64,000 nt of DNA, from positions 1 through 64,000 of the IMG/VR virus record IMGVR_UViG_3300031962_000003. The stretch is one strand, 5' to 3'. The notes below the pieces were generated by a model. That model had not been told where the DNA came from, searched no databases, and saw nothing but the letters and a program-made list of their open reading frames with translations. This DNA is from a virus. The number at the start of each line of letters is the position of its first letter. Position 1 is the stretch's first letter. The position numbers were made by a program, and so were the translations under genes. Positions 1 through 8,618 of the stretch are shown one piece after another.

Positions 1-708
1 CTGATCTCTGCGACCGGGATGGACTCCGGAGGTGCCCCGGCCGTCACGACGCTTTACTACTGCTACGTCTCAAACTCCCAAGCGAGCTTCGCGGCGTTGG
101 GCATCCTCCTGTCGGCGACCGCGCCTGTGCTTGTGAACGGCGTCTACTATCTCGGGAATTCCGGGAACGCGCTTAACTGGCGATTCGTCGGTTGGGTCTA
201 CACGATCTCGAACGGCGGAACCGTGAACTTCGAGGATTCGATCACGAACCGTCTGTGTGTCAACTACTACAACCGGCGCCCTTCGTCGATCTACCTGACG
301 CCAGCGTATGCGAATGCTTCGGGGTTTACGAATTACAACTTTGCCCCGTCAAACTACGCGAAGATCAATGGTGGTACGGGGGATACGGGGAGTTACATCG
401 CCAACGGCGAAGACAACGTGGACCTCCAGGCGGTCGGCACAATCGCCAGTCAGGTTGGCGTAGATTCTGCAATTGGCATCGGCGACAATACGGCGACCTC
501 CGCCGTCGTTGCTGCTGTTTCAAAGGGGAATAACGACGTGCCGCTGTCGTGTCGATATAACAGCACGCCTTCGGTTGGTTTCAGGAACGTCTATCTACTC
601 ATGTACAACCCTGGGATCGGCAACGATACCGTCTACTCGGCCGGTCCGCGCGGCGGCAGCGCGGTCAGTCCGGCGCTCACCTACTTGACGGCAGTGGTGC
701 AGACATAA
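1..708 (+). CDS. Partial virion surface or fibre-like protein (3' end)
   Basis: The frame is open to the window edge (Leu-Ile-Ser-Ala-Thr-Gly precede the first Met at base 19), so this is the C-terminal part of a longer protein. The 230-odd residues are rich in Asn, Gly, Ser, Thr and Tyr with few charges, as is usual for beta-structured phage fibre or receptor-binding domains. No named domain is recognised. It ends in TAA and is followed by a small export-signal gene. The structural assignment is inference from composition and from its place at the head of a block of presumed virion genes. Confidence 0.7.
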   Translation: MISATGMDSGGAPAVTTLYYCYVSNSQASFAALGILLSATAPVLVNGVYYLGNSGNALNWRFVGWVYTISNGGTVNFEDSITNRLCVNYYNRRPSSIYLTPAYANASGFTNYNFAPSNYAKINGGTGDTGSYIANGEDNVDLQAVGTIASQVGVDSAIGIGDNTATSAVVAAVSKGNNDVPLSCRYNSTPSVGFRNVYLLMYNPGIGNDTVYSAGPRGGSAVSPALTYLTAVVQT

Positions 709-746
709 ACCATTGCGCGAATGGGATAAAACGTGAAGGGCGAAGA

Positions 747-1046
747 ATGAAGCGTAGAATATTCCTGGAGTCGATCTTGGCGATGTTCGCCTTTCCATTC
801 CTACCGAAACGTGATGTTGCACGCGGAGCTTCTGGGGGCCTCTATAAGTCCGTAGCTTCCGCGATGGAAGGGGAGTTACTCCTCGGCTACAACAAGATCG
901 AACTGCTTGAGGACATAACCGAAGACATCGTCCTCAAAGTCGACTATGACCTCTCCATTGAGGGTAAAGGTCACAAAGTCAGAGGACTCCTCCGGAATAC
1001 AGGTAAAGGTTTTCTTCGCGCGAATGACATTGACCTCCGAAAATGA
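747..1046 (+). CDS. Tat-signal-like protein, possible beta-helix fragment
   Basis: 99 residues. The N-terminus KRRIFLES followed by a hydrophobic stretch (about residues 8-19) resembles a twin-arginine export signal. The rest (about 45-99) alternates hydrophobic and polar residues around Gly-Lys-Gly-His turns, like the start of a right-handed beta-helix. The protein stops after about one coil, so it is either a truncated enzyme remnant or a genuinely short protein. A GC hairpin lies just past the stop. Function unknown. Confidence 0.6.
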   Translation: MKRRIFLESILAMFAFPFLPKRDVARGASGGLYKSVASAMEGELLLGYNKIELLEDITEDIVLKVDYDLSIEGKGHKVRGLLRNTGKGFLRANDIDLRK

Positions 1047-1056
1047 TCCCAGCCCG

Positions 1057-1073
1057 CCGCCGTGGCACGGCGG
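1057..1073. other. GC hairpin between genes
   Basis: CCGCCG, loop TGGCA, CGGCGG. It sits directly after the Tat-like gene and before the pentapeptide gene. There is no T-run, so a rho-independent terminator is possible but weak. Confidence 0.35.
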
Positions 1074-1129
1074 ATCGGCGGCGGACCGGGATATGGGTTG
1101 TACGGACTAGAGTATCAGGAGACGACGAC

Positions 1130-1804
1130 GTGAGCAACCCTCCGAGGATCGGACAAGACGGCCAGCCCGCCGTCGACTGGGACGTGAACCCGAAGCACCT
1201 CGCCCGCCTCGAGCGGGAGGCTGCGGAGCGGACGCGTCTCGAAGCTGAACAAGCGGAACCCTGGGGTCGCGCAAAGATCGAGCGCGAGCTGGCGCGACTT
1301 TCGGAGAAGGGCTCTCTCGGCGTGGTGAACGGGCGAGAGGTCAAGAACTCGCTCAACCTGCACGGCGTCGACTTGTCGGGCCAGGATCTCAGCGGGCTCG
1401 ACCTGTCGGGCGCGAACCTGCACGGCGCGAAGCTCGCGGGCGCGAAACTGACCGGCTGCCGTCTCGTCGGGTCGAATCTGCACGGCGCGGACCTCAGTGG
1501 TGCGGCGCTCGACGGCGCGAACGCGGTCGGGGCGAACCTGCACGGGGCCTGCCTCTGCGGGGCGCAGGTCGGAAAGACGCACTTCATGTCGGCGAACCTG
1601 TCGGAGTGCTGCCACGAGGGCGCGGACGGCCTGGACGTCGAGGTGAAGCCGCTGACCGCTGCGGAGAACACTGTAGCCCGCCGCCGGCAGGCCGACGGCG
1701 TCCGTGCGCACATCGACGTCGACGCGGGCGTGGTCCGGTACTTCGGAGACACCCTGAACGGGGCGAACGTGACGGAGATGAGCGCGAAGTGCAAGAGGAA
1801 GTAA
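1130..1804 (+). CDS. Pentapeptide-repeat protein
   Basis: About 224 residues from a GTG start preceded by CAGGAG at a good distance. The frame continues upstream to an ATG at 1043, but that stretch is Arg-rich hairpin sequence. Central residues (about 55-135) hold pentapeptide repeats of the A(D/N)LxG type (HGADLSGAAL, NLHGAKLAGA), which form a right-handed quadrilateral beta-helix. The N-terminus is charged and helical, and the C-terminus has a further NGANVTEM unit. Family members range from DNA-gyrase mimics to structural spacers. Position beside fibre-like genes suggests a virion or host-interaction role, not proven. Confidence 0.8.
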   Translation: MSNPPRIGQDGQPAVDWDVNPKHLARLEREAAERTRLEAEQAEPWGRAKIERELARLSEKGSLGVVNGREVKNSLNLHGVDLSGQDLSGLDLSGANLHGAKLAGAKLTGCRLVGSNLHGADLSGAALDGANAVGANLHGACLCGAQVGKTHFMSANLSECCHEGADGLDVEVKPLTAAENTVARRRQADGVRAHIDVDAGVVRYFGDTLNGANVTEMSAKCKRK

Positions 1805-1828
1805 CGACGACCGGGGCTGGAGGCTCGT

Positions 1829-2047
1829 TTGGACAAGTGTGCATGGGTGGGTGTGGGTTATCCTGTCTTCATCGCGGCAGTGGTCGCGTTGTGGAAGGCG
1901 TACAGAGGAGAGCGGAAGGAGACGCGCCGGGCCGAACTTCTCCTGATCGAGGAGAAGGAGCGGCACGTCCGGGAGCTCGAGGCGTTTAAGAAAATCGTCG
2001 AGGATAGACTCCTAAAGGGAGGTGGCCATGGGCGCAACCCCTTCTAG
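1829..2047 (+). CDS. Small membrane protein with coiled-coil tail
   Basis: 72 residues from a TTG start with GGAGG upstream. A single hydrophobic segment (about residues 8-22) is followed by Arg-Glu-Lys-rich sequence likely to form a coiled coil. The layout is like small phage holin-accessory or spanin-like proteins, but no family is recognised. The 3' end overlaps the next gene. Confidence 0.6.
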   Translation: MDKCAWVGVGYPVFIAAVVALWKAYRGERKETRRAELLLIEEKERHVRELEAFKKIVEDRLLKGGGHGRNPF

Positions 2048-2264
2048 CATCCAGCGGATTGATGAGATGAACACGAAGACGGCACAGGCGAATGGCCTGA
2101 TCGCTGATATCGTTCCGCTGCTCGACGAACTCGGCACGCATAGCCTTCAGGAAGTGAAGGCATACCTCGAGGCGAAGATCCTAACGGAGCGTAAGGGCCT
2201 GGAAAAGCAGACCACAAAGGTGTATAAAAAGAACGTTGCAAGATTGAATCCGACAGGAGAATAA
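2028..2264 (+). CDS. Small helical protein, unknown function
   Basis: 78 residues from the ATG at 2028. GGGAGG five bases upstream decides this over the in-frame GTG at 2022. Entirely helical and charged, with no hydrophobic segment. It overlaps the preceding small membrane protein and ends one base before the lipoprotein gene, so the three look co-translated. Function unknown. Confidence 0.6.
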   Translation: MGATPSSIQRIDEMNTKTAQANGLIADIVPLLDELGTHSLQEVKAYLEAKILTERKGLEKQTTKVYKKNVARLNPTGE

Positions 2265-2265
2265 C

Positions 2266-3036
2266 ATGCGTAAGCTCTGGCTGCTGGCGATAGTACTACT
2301 GGTCGTTCTATCATCCTGGGGCTGCACCACGTACACCAACGGGGACGCCCAGGTGGACAACCAGACGGAAGGTGCGGCGCAGGACATCGTGACGCAGGCG
2401 AAGGCCGCTAAGGACGCTGTCGCCGCCAATCAATCAGATGCAGCCAACAAGGCGCTCGACACCATCCTGTTGGACGCCAACGACGTCTATCTGAACTCAA
2501 AGCAGCAGATCGACGTCCACGGCGGGCCTCAGAACTTCACTAACCTGAAATCCTACAGTGCGACAGAGGCGGCGAATTCACGTCAACAGTCCACGCAGGA
2601 CCACAGCATGACGTGGTACGAGAAGGTCCTGTACGGCGCGCTCGGATTCTTCGCCGGTCTCGGCGGCCTGTGGGCGGCCCTCAGTCGTATCCCCGGCCTC
2701 GCCGCTCTTCTGGGCGGTCCTATAGGCGACCTGATTGGTACCCTGCTGTCTAGTCTCGGGAAGCTGCACGGGAAGGCCCAGGCCGGCACGCTGACGCCTA
2801 CGGACGTTGTTACGGAAGTTGAGGGGATTTCTGATGACCCGACGGTGCGAGCGTGGGAGGGCCGCCTACTGAACAAACTTCACCTGGGTGCCCACTCGAC
2901 ACCCAGCGCGGCGGCTGTATCGGCCAGCGCTCCAGACACGCTGGCACCTGCAGCTCCGGCGACTCCGGCGGCAGTTTCGGCACCTGCGGCAGTTGCGGTG
3001 GCTACGGAGGCCACCACTTCGGTTCCTGGAAAGTAA
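2266..3036 (+). CDS. Putative lipoprotein with central membrane region
   Basis: 256 residues. The N-terminus is Lys/Arg, a hydrophobic core and SSWGC, a lipobox-like cleavage site with Cys about residue 20, suggesting lipid anchoring. Residues 60-110 are polar and helical. Residues about 122-165 are a glycine-rich hydrophobic region that could span a membrane twice. The tail is Ala/Pro-rich. A lysis role (spanin or holin-like) or a virion membrane protein are both possible. No family recognised. Confidence 0.65.
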   Translation: MRKLWLLAIVLLVVLSSWGCTTYTNGDAQVDNQTEGAAQDIVTQAKAAKDAVAANQSDAANKALDTILLDANDVYLNSKQQIDVHGGPQNFTNLKSYSATEAANSRQQSTQDHSMTWYEKVLYGALGFFAGLGGLWAALSRIPGLAALLGGPIGDLIGTLLSSLGKLHGKAQAGTLTPTDVVTEVEGISDDPTVRAWEGRLLNKLHLGAHSTPSAAAVSASAPDTLAPAAPATPAAVSAPAAVAVATEATTSVPGK

Positions 3037-3127
3037 TTGAAGATACGAAGCGCCTCGCACTCGGCCTCATACAGGTCGTGCTTGGAGCGTGACCGGCGTC
3101 TAGACCTGAGGTCGTGAGGATTTCGAC
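3037..3127. other. Short non-coding gap
   Basis: 91 bases between two plus-strand genes. I see no credible reading frame or strong promoter in it. Confidence 0.4.
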
Positions 3128-4774
3128 ATGTTCTATGGACTGGGCCAAAACGACGTCGCGGTCCTGCACTCCTTCCCGCCGGACATCCACCAGTTCCTCG
3201 TCGAGGGGATGAGCGACCCGGAGTCCCGCGACGAGGTCATGAACATCCTCCGGGCACCGAACCCGCACGCGGAGTTCGCCCGGCAGGTCGCCATGACAGC
3301 CGGCGACGCGATCCAGATTGGGATGCAGGACGGCGGGTCTGGCCTGGCCGCGTACGAGGCCGGCATGGGCCGGAGCTTCTTCAAGAAGATCATGCGCTTC
3401 CACCGGAAGATCTTCAGCACGATCAAAAAAGTGAACGCGAAGATCGCACGGCTCGACCCGATCTACAAGGCGACCGCGAAGATCCGGAAGTCCGTCATGA
3501 AGGAGGTCCGGAAGTTCGCCCCGATCATCATCGGAGTCGCCGGCGCGGTGCTCGCGCCGTTCACCGGCGGTCTCTCGCTCGCCGCCGCCGCGGTCCTGTC
3601 GGCGGCGTACGAGCTCCGGAAGAAGAAGATCGAGGCCGCGAAGGCCGTTAAAGCCGGGAAGGCCGAGGCCGGACAGATGCAGGCCGCCGTCAACGCCCAG
3701 GAAGCTCAGGTCGGTCAGCAGGCTGACGACTTCTACGCGAAGAATCAGGAGTACTTCGCGACGGCCGGCCTGACGCCGGACAAGTGGGCGGCGCTCACGG
3801 TCGACCAGAAGGTCAACTACATCAACGAGGGTCAGGCCGGCACGCTCCAGGCGGACCCGTCGATCGTCGCGCTCATGCAGAAGGCCCAGGCCCAGGGCGT
3901 CCTTCCGACCACGCCGAACCACTGGTATGTCATGGGAACGGACTCCTCCGGGAACCAGATCAGTCAGGACTTCCCGGATCAGGCGACCGCGAACGCCTTC
4001 GCCCAGCAGCAGATCGCTGCGGGCGGGAACGTACAGGTGGTCGGCGCGACAAATCCCGCCGCAGCAGTCGCGCCGCCGACCGCCACGCAGGCGCTCGCGG
4101 CGGGGGTTCCACCGCCGACGCCCGCCGCCGCGGCGGCCGCGGTCCCTCCGCCGGTCCTCGGTACGCAGACGCCATCGACCGGCTACTCCGGTGCCCCGTC
4201 GTCCGTGGCCGCTCCTGGCCCGTCCGACACCGGCGGGCCCGGGCCGGACCAGGTGCCCGACACCTCCCAGGAGGCCGCCGCGACGGCCGCCGGTCCAGCG
4301 CCCGCCGACGCGCAGCTCACGCAGATCGGCGGAGAGCTGCCGATGACCGAGGCCGAGGAGACCTCCGCGCCGAATATCGCCGGCTCGTTCGACATCCTGG
4401 TCGAGGGCCAGAAGGTCACCGAGCACCCGATCGACAACCTGAACCACGTCGGCGAGTCGATCGAGGCGGTCGTCCAGCCCGGCGACCGCTTCGAGGTCCT
4501 CTTCAACGGGGCGACGACCGGCCTGAAGATCAAGACCCAGGACGGCTACGCGTCGATCCCGCCGGAGCAGGCGGACCAGGTCCGGGCGATGACGCACGAG
4601 CAGGTCCTCGCCCTGATCAACGGCTCCACACAGAAGGCCGCCGACTCGACCGGCAGGACCGCCCCGGCCCCCATCACGGACGACGGCGGCGCGGCCCCGA
4701 GCGGCGGCGGCATGGTGCTCCCCCTCGCGCTCGTCCTCGGCGTCGGCTACGGGCTCTCGAAGATGCGGAGGTAG
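3128..4774 (+). CDS. Large Ala/Pro-rich membrane-associated virion-type protein
   Basis: 548 residues. Residues about 95-130 form a strongly basic amphipathic stretch (FFKKIMRFHRKIFSTIKK), followed by a hydrophobic pair of segments (about 135-165). A helical, Gln-rich region and a long Pro/Ala linker come next. A globular piece near residues 415-490 is followed by a C-terminal transmembrane helix ending in KMRR. It begins the overlapping run of membrane-type genes (3 bases to the next). No family is recognised. The arrangement suggests a virion protein that binds or spans a lipid layer; this is inference. Confidence 0.7.
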   Translation: MFYGLGQNDVAVLHSFPPDIHQFLVEGMSDPESRDEVMNILRAPNPHAEFARQVAMTAGDAIQIGMQDGGSGLAAYEAGMGRSFFKKIMRFHRKIFSTIKKVNAKIARLDPIYKATAKIRKSVMKEVRKFAPIIIGVAGAVLAPFTGGLSLAAAAVLSAAYELRKKKIEAAKAVKAGKAEAGQMQAAVNAQEAQVGQQADDFYAKNQEYFATAGLTPDKWAALTVDQKVNYINEGQAGTLQADPSIVALMQKAQAQGVLPTTPNHWYVMGTDSSGNQISQDFPDQATANAFAQQQIAAGGNVQVVGATNPAAAVAPPTATQALAAGVPPPTPAAAAAAVPPPVLGTQTPSTGYSGAPSSVAAPGPSDTGGPGPDQVPDTSQEAAATAAGPAPADAQLTQIGGELPMTEAEETSAPNIAGSFDILVEGQKVTEHPIDNLNHVGESIEAVVQPGDRFEVLFNGATTGLKIKTQDGYASIPPEQADQVRAMTHEQVLALINGSTQKAADSTGRTAPAPITDDGGAAPSGGGMVLPLALVLGVGYGLSKMRR

Positions 4775-4777
4775 CGG

Positions 4778-5437
4778 ATGCTCCGGGATCCGGTCGCCTA
4801 CGCGCACGCGATCGCCTCCGCCTTCGCGGCGGACCTGGCGGAGTCTCCGACCCTCACCGACGTCATCGCCGAGCGCCGGGTCACCCAGGACGGCTTCCGG
4901 TCGATCATCCTCAAGGACCTCCAGCGGTCGATTACAGGGGAGTCCGGACCGAACCTCTTCCCGCACATGCGGGCGTTCGTCAAGAGCCTGATCGACGCGA
5001 ACGTGGCCGCGAAGAACGCCGGTGTTTCCGGCCTCGGCGCGGCCGCTCCCGAAGGAGCGTTCGGGATGTCGGCGTCGATGACCGGCGGGATCACTTCGCT
5101 CGTCGGAGCGGTCACCGGGGTCGTCTCGGCGGTCTGGGGCGCGAAGATCCAGGCCGGCGCAATAAAGAACCTCGGGAAGGTCCAGCTCCAGGAGGCCCAG
5201 CTCGCCGAGCGCTCCCAGGAGATCGCGCTCCAGCGGGCCCAGATCGAGAATGCGACCGCGGTCGGGATCCCCGGCGGGGCTCCGGGCACGGGTCCTTCGG
5301 GTGGGGTGATCGCGCTCGGCCCGGTCGCGATCCCGGCGGCGGTCGAGATCGGCGGGACGTCCGTTCCGACCGCGACACTCGCGCTCGCGGCCCTTGCGGT
5401 GATGGGCGGCGGCTGGTACGCTTTCCACGGGAGATGA
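4778..5437 (+). CDS. Gly/Ala-rich membrane protein
   Basis: 219 residues. The first 75 residues are a soluble helical domain. Residues about 92-125 are a glycine-rich hydrophobic segment, followed by a Gln/Glu helix (about 130-160), and the C-terminus holds a second hydrophobic stretch (about 195-213) ending HGR. It starts three bases after the 548-residue protein and has the same C-terminal membrane anchor plan. Function unknown; a structural membrane protein is inferred. Confidence 0.65.
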   Translation: MLRDPVAYAHAIASAFAADLAESPTLTDVIAERRVTQDGFRSIILKDLQRSITGESGPNLFPHMRAFVKSLIDANVAAKNAGVSGLGAAAPEGAFGMSASMTGGITSLVGAVTGVVSAVWGAKIQAGAIKNLGKVQLQEAQLAERSQEIALQRAQIENATAVGIPGGAPGTGPSGGVIALGPVAIPAAVEIGGTSVPTATLALAALAVMGGGWYAFHGR

Positions 5438-5440
5438 CCG

Positions 5441-5998
5441 ATGCGACACCACGCGATCGTCTACAGGGACACGTTCCGGACGCTCGTCGATCGTGGTGTC
5501 CCCATGGGACGCGCCCGGCACATACTCAACCGGGCCTTCGTCCGGGTCCGCCGGCGTCACGCCGGCATGGGCGACGAGACGACCGGGGACACCTCGGCGG
5601 ACCCGGCCGGACAGTCCTGGCTGGACCGGACGACGGCGATCATCGCCGAGTACAAGGACCCGACGTACAGCAAGGCCGATCTTCACCTCGAGGCGCAGAA
5701 CGCCATGCAGGGGATCAGCGCCCTACTCTCGAACCGCTTCAGCCAGCTGAGCTCGACGATGGTCCAGTCGCTCTACTCGGCGGACGATATCCTGAACAAG
5801 ATCCAGGTCGGCACGCTCTCGGCGACCTTCGAGTCGCCCTGGTCCTCCGGCGCGACGGAGTTCGTGCAGACGCTGAAGCAGGAGGTCGTTGCCGGCGGGA
5901 AGGCCCTCGCGAACCCGCTCAGCGTCGTACCCTGGTGGGCCTGGCCGCTCGGAGGTCTCGTCGGTCTGGCCGCGGCGAAGTCCCTTCTGAAATTCTAG
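5441..5998 (+). CDS. Membrane-anchored protein with shared N-terminal GxP module
   Basis: 185 residues. The N-terminus carries the module RGVPMGRARHILNRAFVR, which aligns with the N-termini of three other proteins in this operon (7879, 8615 and 9456 starts). The centre is helical and polar. The C-terminus has PWWAWPLGGLVGLAAA, a transmembrane helix, then KSLLKF. An Asn-Pro pair (LANPLS) sits just before it. The shared module suggests a common docking surface in the particle. Function unknown. Confidence 0.65.
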   Translation: MRHHAIVYRDTFRTLVDRGVPMGRARHILNRAFVRVRRRHAGMGDETTGDTSADPAGQSWLDRTTAIIAEYKDPTYSKADLHLEAQNAMQGISALLSNRFSQLSSTMVQSLYSADDILNKIQVGTLSATFESPWSSGATEFVQTLKQEVVAGGKALANPLSVVPWWAWPLGGLVGLAAAKSLLKF

Positions 5999-6012
5999 AG
6001 GAGAGAGAGTCG

Positions 6013-7302
6013 ATGGAGTCGATCGCAGACCACCTCCGGGATGTCCCGGAGATCGCCGTCCGGCTGTACCTCGGCGCGAAGGGCATCAAGGACCAGCAGT
6101 CCGGCTGGGACATCGAGTTCGAGGGCCGCGTGATCCCGATCTCGTCGGAGGTCATGATCCAGGCGACCAAGGTCGCTCGGGTCCTGCAGATCCGGAACCG
6201 GCCGTCCGGCTCCGCCTCCGACATCCTCGAGCTCCGGCACGACGCCGAGGATATCTTCATCGAGGATATCATGGGCGAGCGGAAGGTCCCACGGATCCTG
6301 TTCGTTCCCGCCGGCGACATGGCCTCGGCGTACTACCGGGCGATGCTCCCGGCCGACACGATGATGGAGCGTGGCCTGGCGGTCTCGCACTTCACGTCCC
6401 GCCTGGACATCTACAAGGCGACCCGCTACCAGATTCTCTGGATCCAGCTGGTCACGGCACCGATCCTGCTCGATATCGTCCGGCAGGCGAAGTCCTCCGG
6501 CGTCCGGATTGTCTACGATATCGACGATCGATTCGACGCGCTTCCGGTGGCGAACCCTTCCTCCTGGGTCTACAACAAGGAGAAGATCGCGGAGGTCTGG
6601 TCGATGATCGAGCTGGCGGATCTCGTCACGACCAGCACTCAGGACCTGGCGGACCACGTCCGCGGCCGCGCGAAGGTCGTGAAGGTCCTCCCAAATCTCG
6701 TCTCGGCATCGATCCTGCCGAAGCGGAACGAGCCGACCGGAGACGTCTTCCGGATCCTCTGGGCCGGCAGCCCAACGCACGCCCGGGACCTCGCGGTCGC
6801 CTCGCCGGCGATTGCTCGGGTCCTCGCCCGGCACGCCGGGAAGGTCCGCTTCACGCTCTTCGGGGAGTCTCTCCCGAAGGACCTCTCCGAGGTCTTCCAG
6901 TACATCGACCAGATGCGCTTCGTCGACTTCCCGGAGTACAGCGAGACGCTCGCCCGGGTCGGCGCGGACGTCGCGATCGCGCCGCTCGAGGACACGCCGT
7001 TCAACGCCTCGAAGTCCGCCGTGAAGTTCCTCGAGTACTCGGCCTGCGGGTACCCGTCGCTTCTCTCTTCTGTCGGAGAGTATAAAGAACTCCCACCGGA
7101 GTCCGGACGTGTCTTTGTTCCGGACGACTTCTGGGAGCAGGCCCTCGAGGAGGCCCTGAACATGCCTCCCGACGACCTCCAGAGGAGAGGGAAGCTGTCC
7201 CGGAAGTGGACGATCGAAAACCGCTGCCTGGTCCGGACGAACGCCCGCCAGTGGGCGGAGACCGCCCGGGACCTGCTCGCCGAGTCCGTCCCGAGCGCCT
7301 GA
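6013..7302 (+). CDS. Glycosyltransferase, GT-B fold
   Basis: 429 residues from an ATG preceded by GAGGAGAGAG. The C-terminal half matches the nucleotide-sugar-binding domain of GT1/GT4 enzymes: RILWAGSPTHARDL, then FGES, then the acidic-patch region with PLEDTPFNASKSAVKFLEY and CGYPSLLSS. The N-terminal half contains LFVPAGDMASAYYRAMLP and YDIDDRF, typical of acceptor-side domains in bacterial GT4-like proteins. It probably transfers a sugar from a nucleotide donor to a protein or glycan in the cytoplasm. It sits inside the structural operon, so virion glycosylation is a reasonable inference. Confidence 0.85.
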   Translation: MESIADHLRDVPEIAVRLYLGAKGIKDQQSGWDIEFEGRVIPISSEVMIQATKVARVLQIRNRPSGSASDILELRHDAEDIFIEDIMGERKVPRILFVPAGDMASAYYRAMLPADTMMERGLAVSHFTSRLDIYKATRYQILWIQLVTAPILLDIVRQAKSSGVRIVYDIDDRFDALPVANPSSWVYNKEKIAEVWSMIELADLVTTSTQDLADHVRGRAKVVKVLPNLVSASILPKRNEPTGDVFRILWAGSPTHARDLAVASPAIARVLARHAGKVRFTLFGESLPKDLSEVFQYIDQMRFVDFPEYSETLARVGADVAIAPLEDTPFNASKSAVKFLEYSACGYPSLLSSVGEYKELPPESGRVFVPDDFWEQALEEALNMPPDDLQRRGKLSRKWTIENRCLVRTNARQWAETARDLLAESVPSA

Positions 7303-7312
7303 GGAGGGTTCT

Positions 7313-7603
7313 ATGTCGAGACTGTACGTCGACTCCCTGGGGGAACACCTCTACGTCGACTCCCTCGGGCAGACGGTCCACCCGAAGGTCGAGACCGAGA
7401 TGCGCCGGCTCGTCGAGAGCGTCACCAAGCGGATGAACGAGCTCGTCTCGGAGGCCGCCCGGCACGCCGAGCGAGTCTTCGCGTCCGGGCAGATGGACCG
7501 GGAGCAGGCGGTCCGGGCCGCGATGCTCGCGATCTTCGAGATCGCCATGCGGGACGCCGAGATGGCCGGAGCGATCCGGTACCTGCAGGCGATGAGAAAG
7601 TAG
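7313..7603 (+). CDS. Small helical protein with LYVDSLG repeat
   Basis: 96 residues. The N-terminus carries a tandem repeat: LYVDSLGEH then LYVDSLGQT (residues 4-20). The remainder is an amphipathic helix-rich domain. It has no membrane segment, unlike its neighbours. Spacing and ribosome site (GAGGAGG) are normal for the operon. Function unknown; a minor structural or chaperone role would fit its surroundings. Confidence 0.55.
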   Translation: MSRLYVDSLGEHLYVDSLGQTVHPKVETEMRRLVESVTKRMNELVSEAARHAERVFASGQMDREQAVRAAMLAIFEIAMRDAEMAGAIRYLQAMRK

Positions 7604-7611
7604 GGGACCTC

Positions 7612-7878
7612 GTGCCGAAGATCAAGCCGGAGGACGTCGCCAGGCAGGCGAAGTGGGACATCGGCGCGATCACGGACTTCTGCGCCGATACCCTCGAGGA
7701 GGCGAACGACCACAACGCCGCCGGCGCGCTCCGGGCCCTGAACGCGGGGGACTACGAGCTCGCCCGGGACTTCATCCAGCTCGAGGAGGACCACGTCGAG
7801 GCCGGTGAGTTGACCCCGGAGCTCCAGGAGCAGCGCACGGAACTCATGAAACGTCTGAAGAAAGCCGAGACGCCGTAG
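7612..7878 (+). CDS. Small acidic helical protein
   Basis: 88 residues from a GTG start. Acidic and helical, with no hydrophobic span and no recognised motif. It abuts the next gene directly (stop codon then ATG with no gap), so the two are surely co-translated. Function unknown. Confidence 0.55.
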   Translation: MPKIKPEDVARQAKWDIGAITDFCADTLEEANDHNAAGALRALNAGDYELARDFIQLEEDHVEAGELTPELQEQRTELMKRLKKAETP

Positions 7879-8133
7879 ATGGACGCGAGACTGGACCTCG
7901 GGATCCGCGTCGCCGCGGAGTACGCCGTCCACCTGACGCGGGACGACGGCCTCCCGCCGGCGCGGGCGATCGCGCTCGCGGCCCGGGCGGTCGTCCGGGC
8001 GTCCCGGACCCTCCCGCCGGCCGAGGCCGGCGTCGGCTTCTTCAGCGACCCCCTTGGGATCCCCGCGACGCTTATGGGCGTCGGCAGCATCCTCTCCGGG
8101 GTGGGGTGGGTGCATAAGGTCCTCTCGGCGTGA
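7879..8133 (+). CDS. Small membrane protein with GxP module
   Basis: 84 residues. Residues about 23-40 hold DGLPPARAIALAARAVVR, the same module as in the proteins starting at 5441, 8615 and 9456. The C-terminal third (about 53-78) is glycine-rich and hydrophobic, probably one membrane helix. The ATG directly follows the upstream stop. Likely a minor virion membrane protein (inference). Confidence 0.6.
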   Translation: MDARLDLGIRVAAEYAVHLTRDDGLPPARAIALAARAVVRASRTLPPAEAGVGFFSDPLGIPATLMGVGSILSGVGWVHKVLSA

Positions 8134-8147
8134 GGAAGTAAATAGTT

Positions 8148-8618
8148 ATGCCGCTCATAAAACACAGAGAGAGCGGACTTCGAACGACCCCGGAGTACAT
8201 CTCCTGGAAGTCGATGCTCTGTCGCTGCCGGAGTCTCGACGAGGAGAAGAGGAAAGTCTACCGGTCCCGTGGGATCACGGTCTGCGCCCGGTGGAGGAAG
8301 TCGTACCCGGCGTTCCTGGCTGACATGGGCCGCCGGCCGTCCCCGAGGCACACCCTCGACCGGATCAAGAACGACCGCGGGTACTCCCCCGGGAACGTCC
8401 GCTGGGCGACCCCGAAGGAGCAGTCGAACAACCGACGGGACTGTCTCCTGACGATCCACAGGCAGACACGGAGCTACGCAGGGTGGTCCGATCTTTCCGG
8501 AGTTCCGTCCCACCGAATCCGGCAGCGGATCGCCGCCGGCTGGAGTCCGAGACGAGCGGTCTGGACATCACTTTTCCGTAGCGGTCCGAGGAAGACTGGC
8601 ACTCCGAGGTCTACATGA
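8148..8618 (+). CDS. HNH-type homing endonuclease (free-standing)
   Basis: 156 residues. It contains RGITVCARW, FLADMGRRPS, LDRIKNDRGYSPGNVRWAT and KEQSNNRR, the signature blocks of a phage HNH family whose other copy here starts at 55084. The C-terminal part (RSYAGWSDLSGVPSHRIRQR) resembles the helical DNA-binding repeat found at the same place in that copy. It nicks or cuts DNA at a specific site, promoting its own spread. It is inserted between two GxP-module genes and overlaps the next by four bases, so it looks like an insertion in a structural operon. Confidence 0.85.
   Translation: MPLIKHRESGLRTTPEYISWKSMLCRCRSLDEEKRKVYRSRGITVCARWRKSYPAFLADMGRRPSPRHTLDRIKNDRGYSPGNVRWATPKEQSNNRRDCLLTIHRQTRSYAGWSDLSGVPSHRIRQRIAAGWSPRRAVWTSLFRSGPRKTGTPRST

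Noticed and set aside
3002-5686. An 894-codon minus-strand open frame over the structural genes
   Set aside because: It is Arg/Asp/Gly-rich low-complexity sequence, the shadow of GC-biased plus-strand codons; the plus-strand genes have ribosome sites and membrane patterns.
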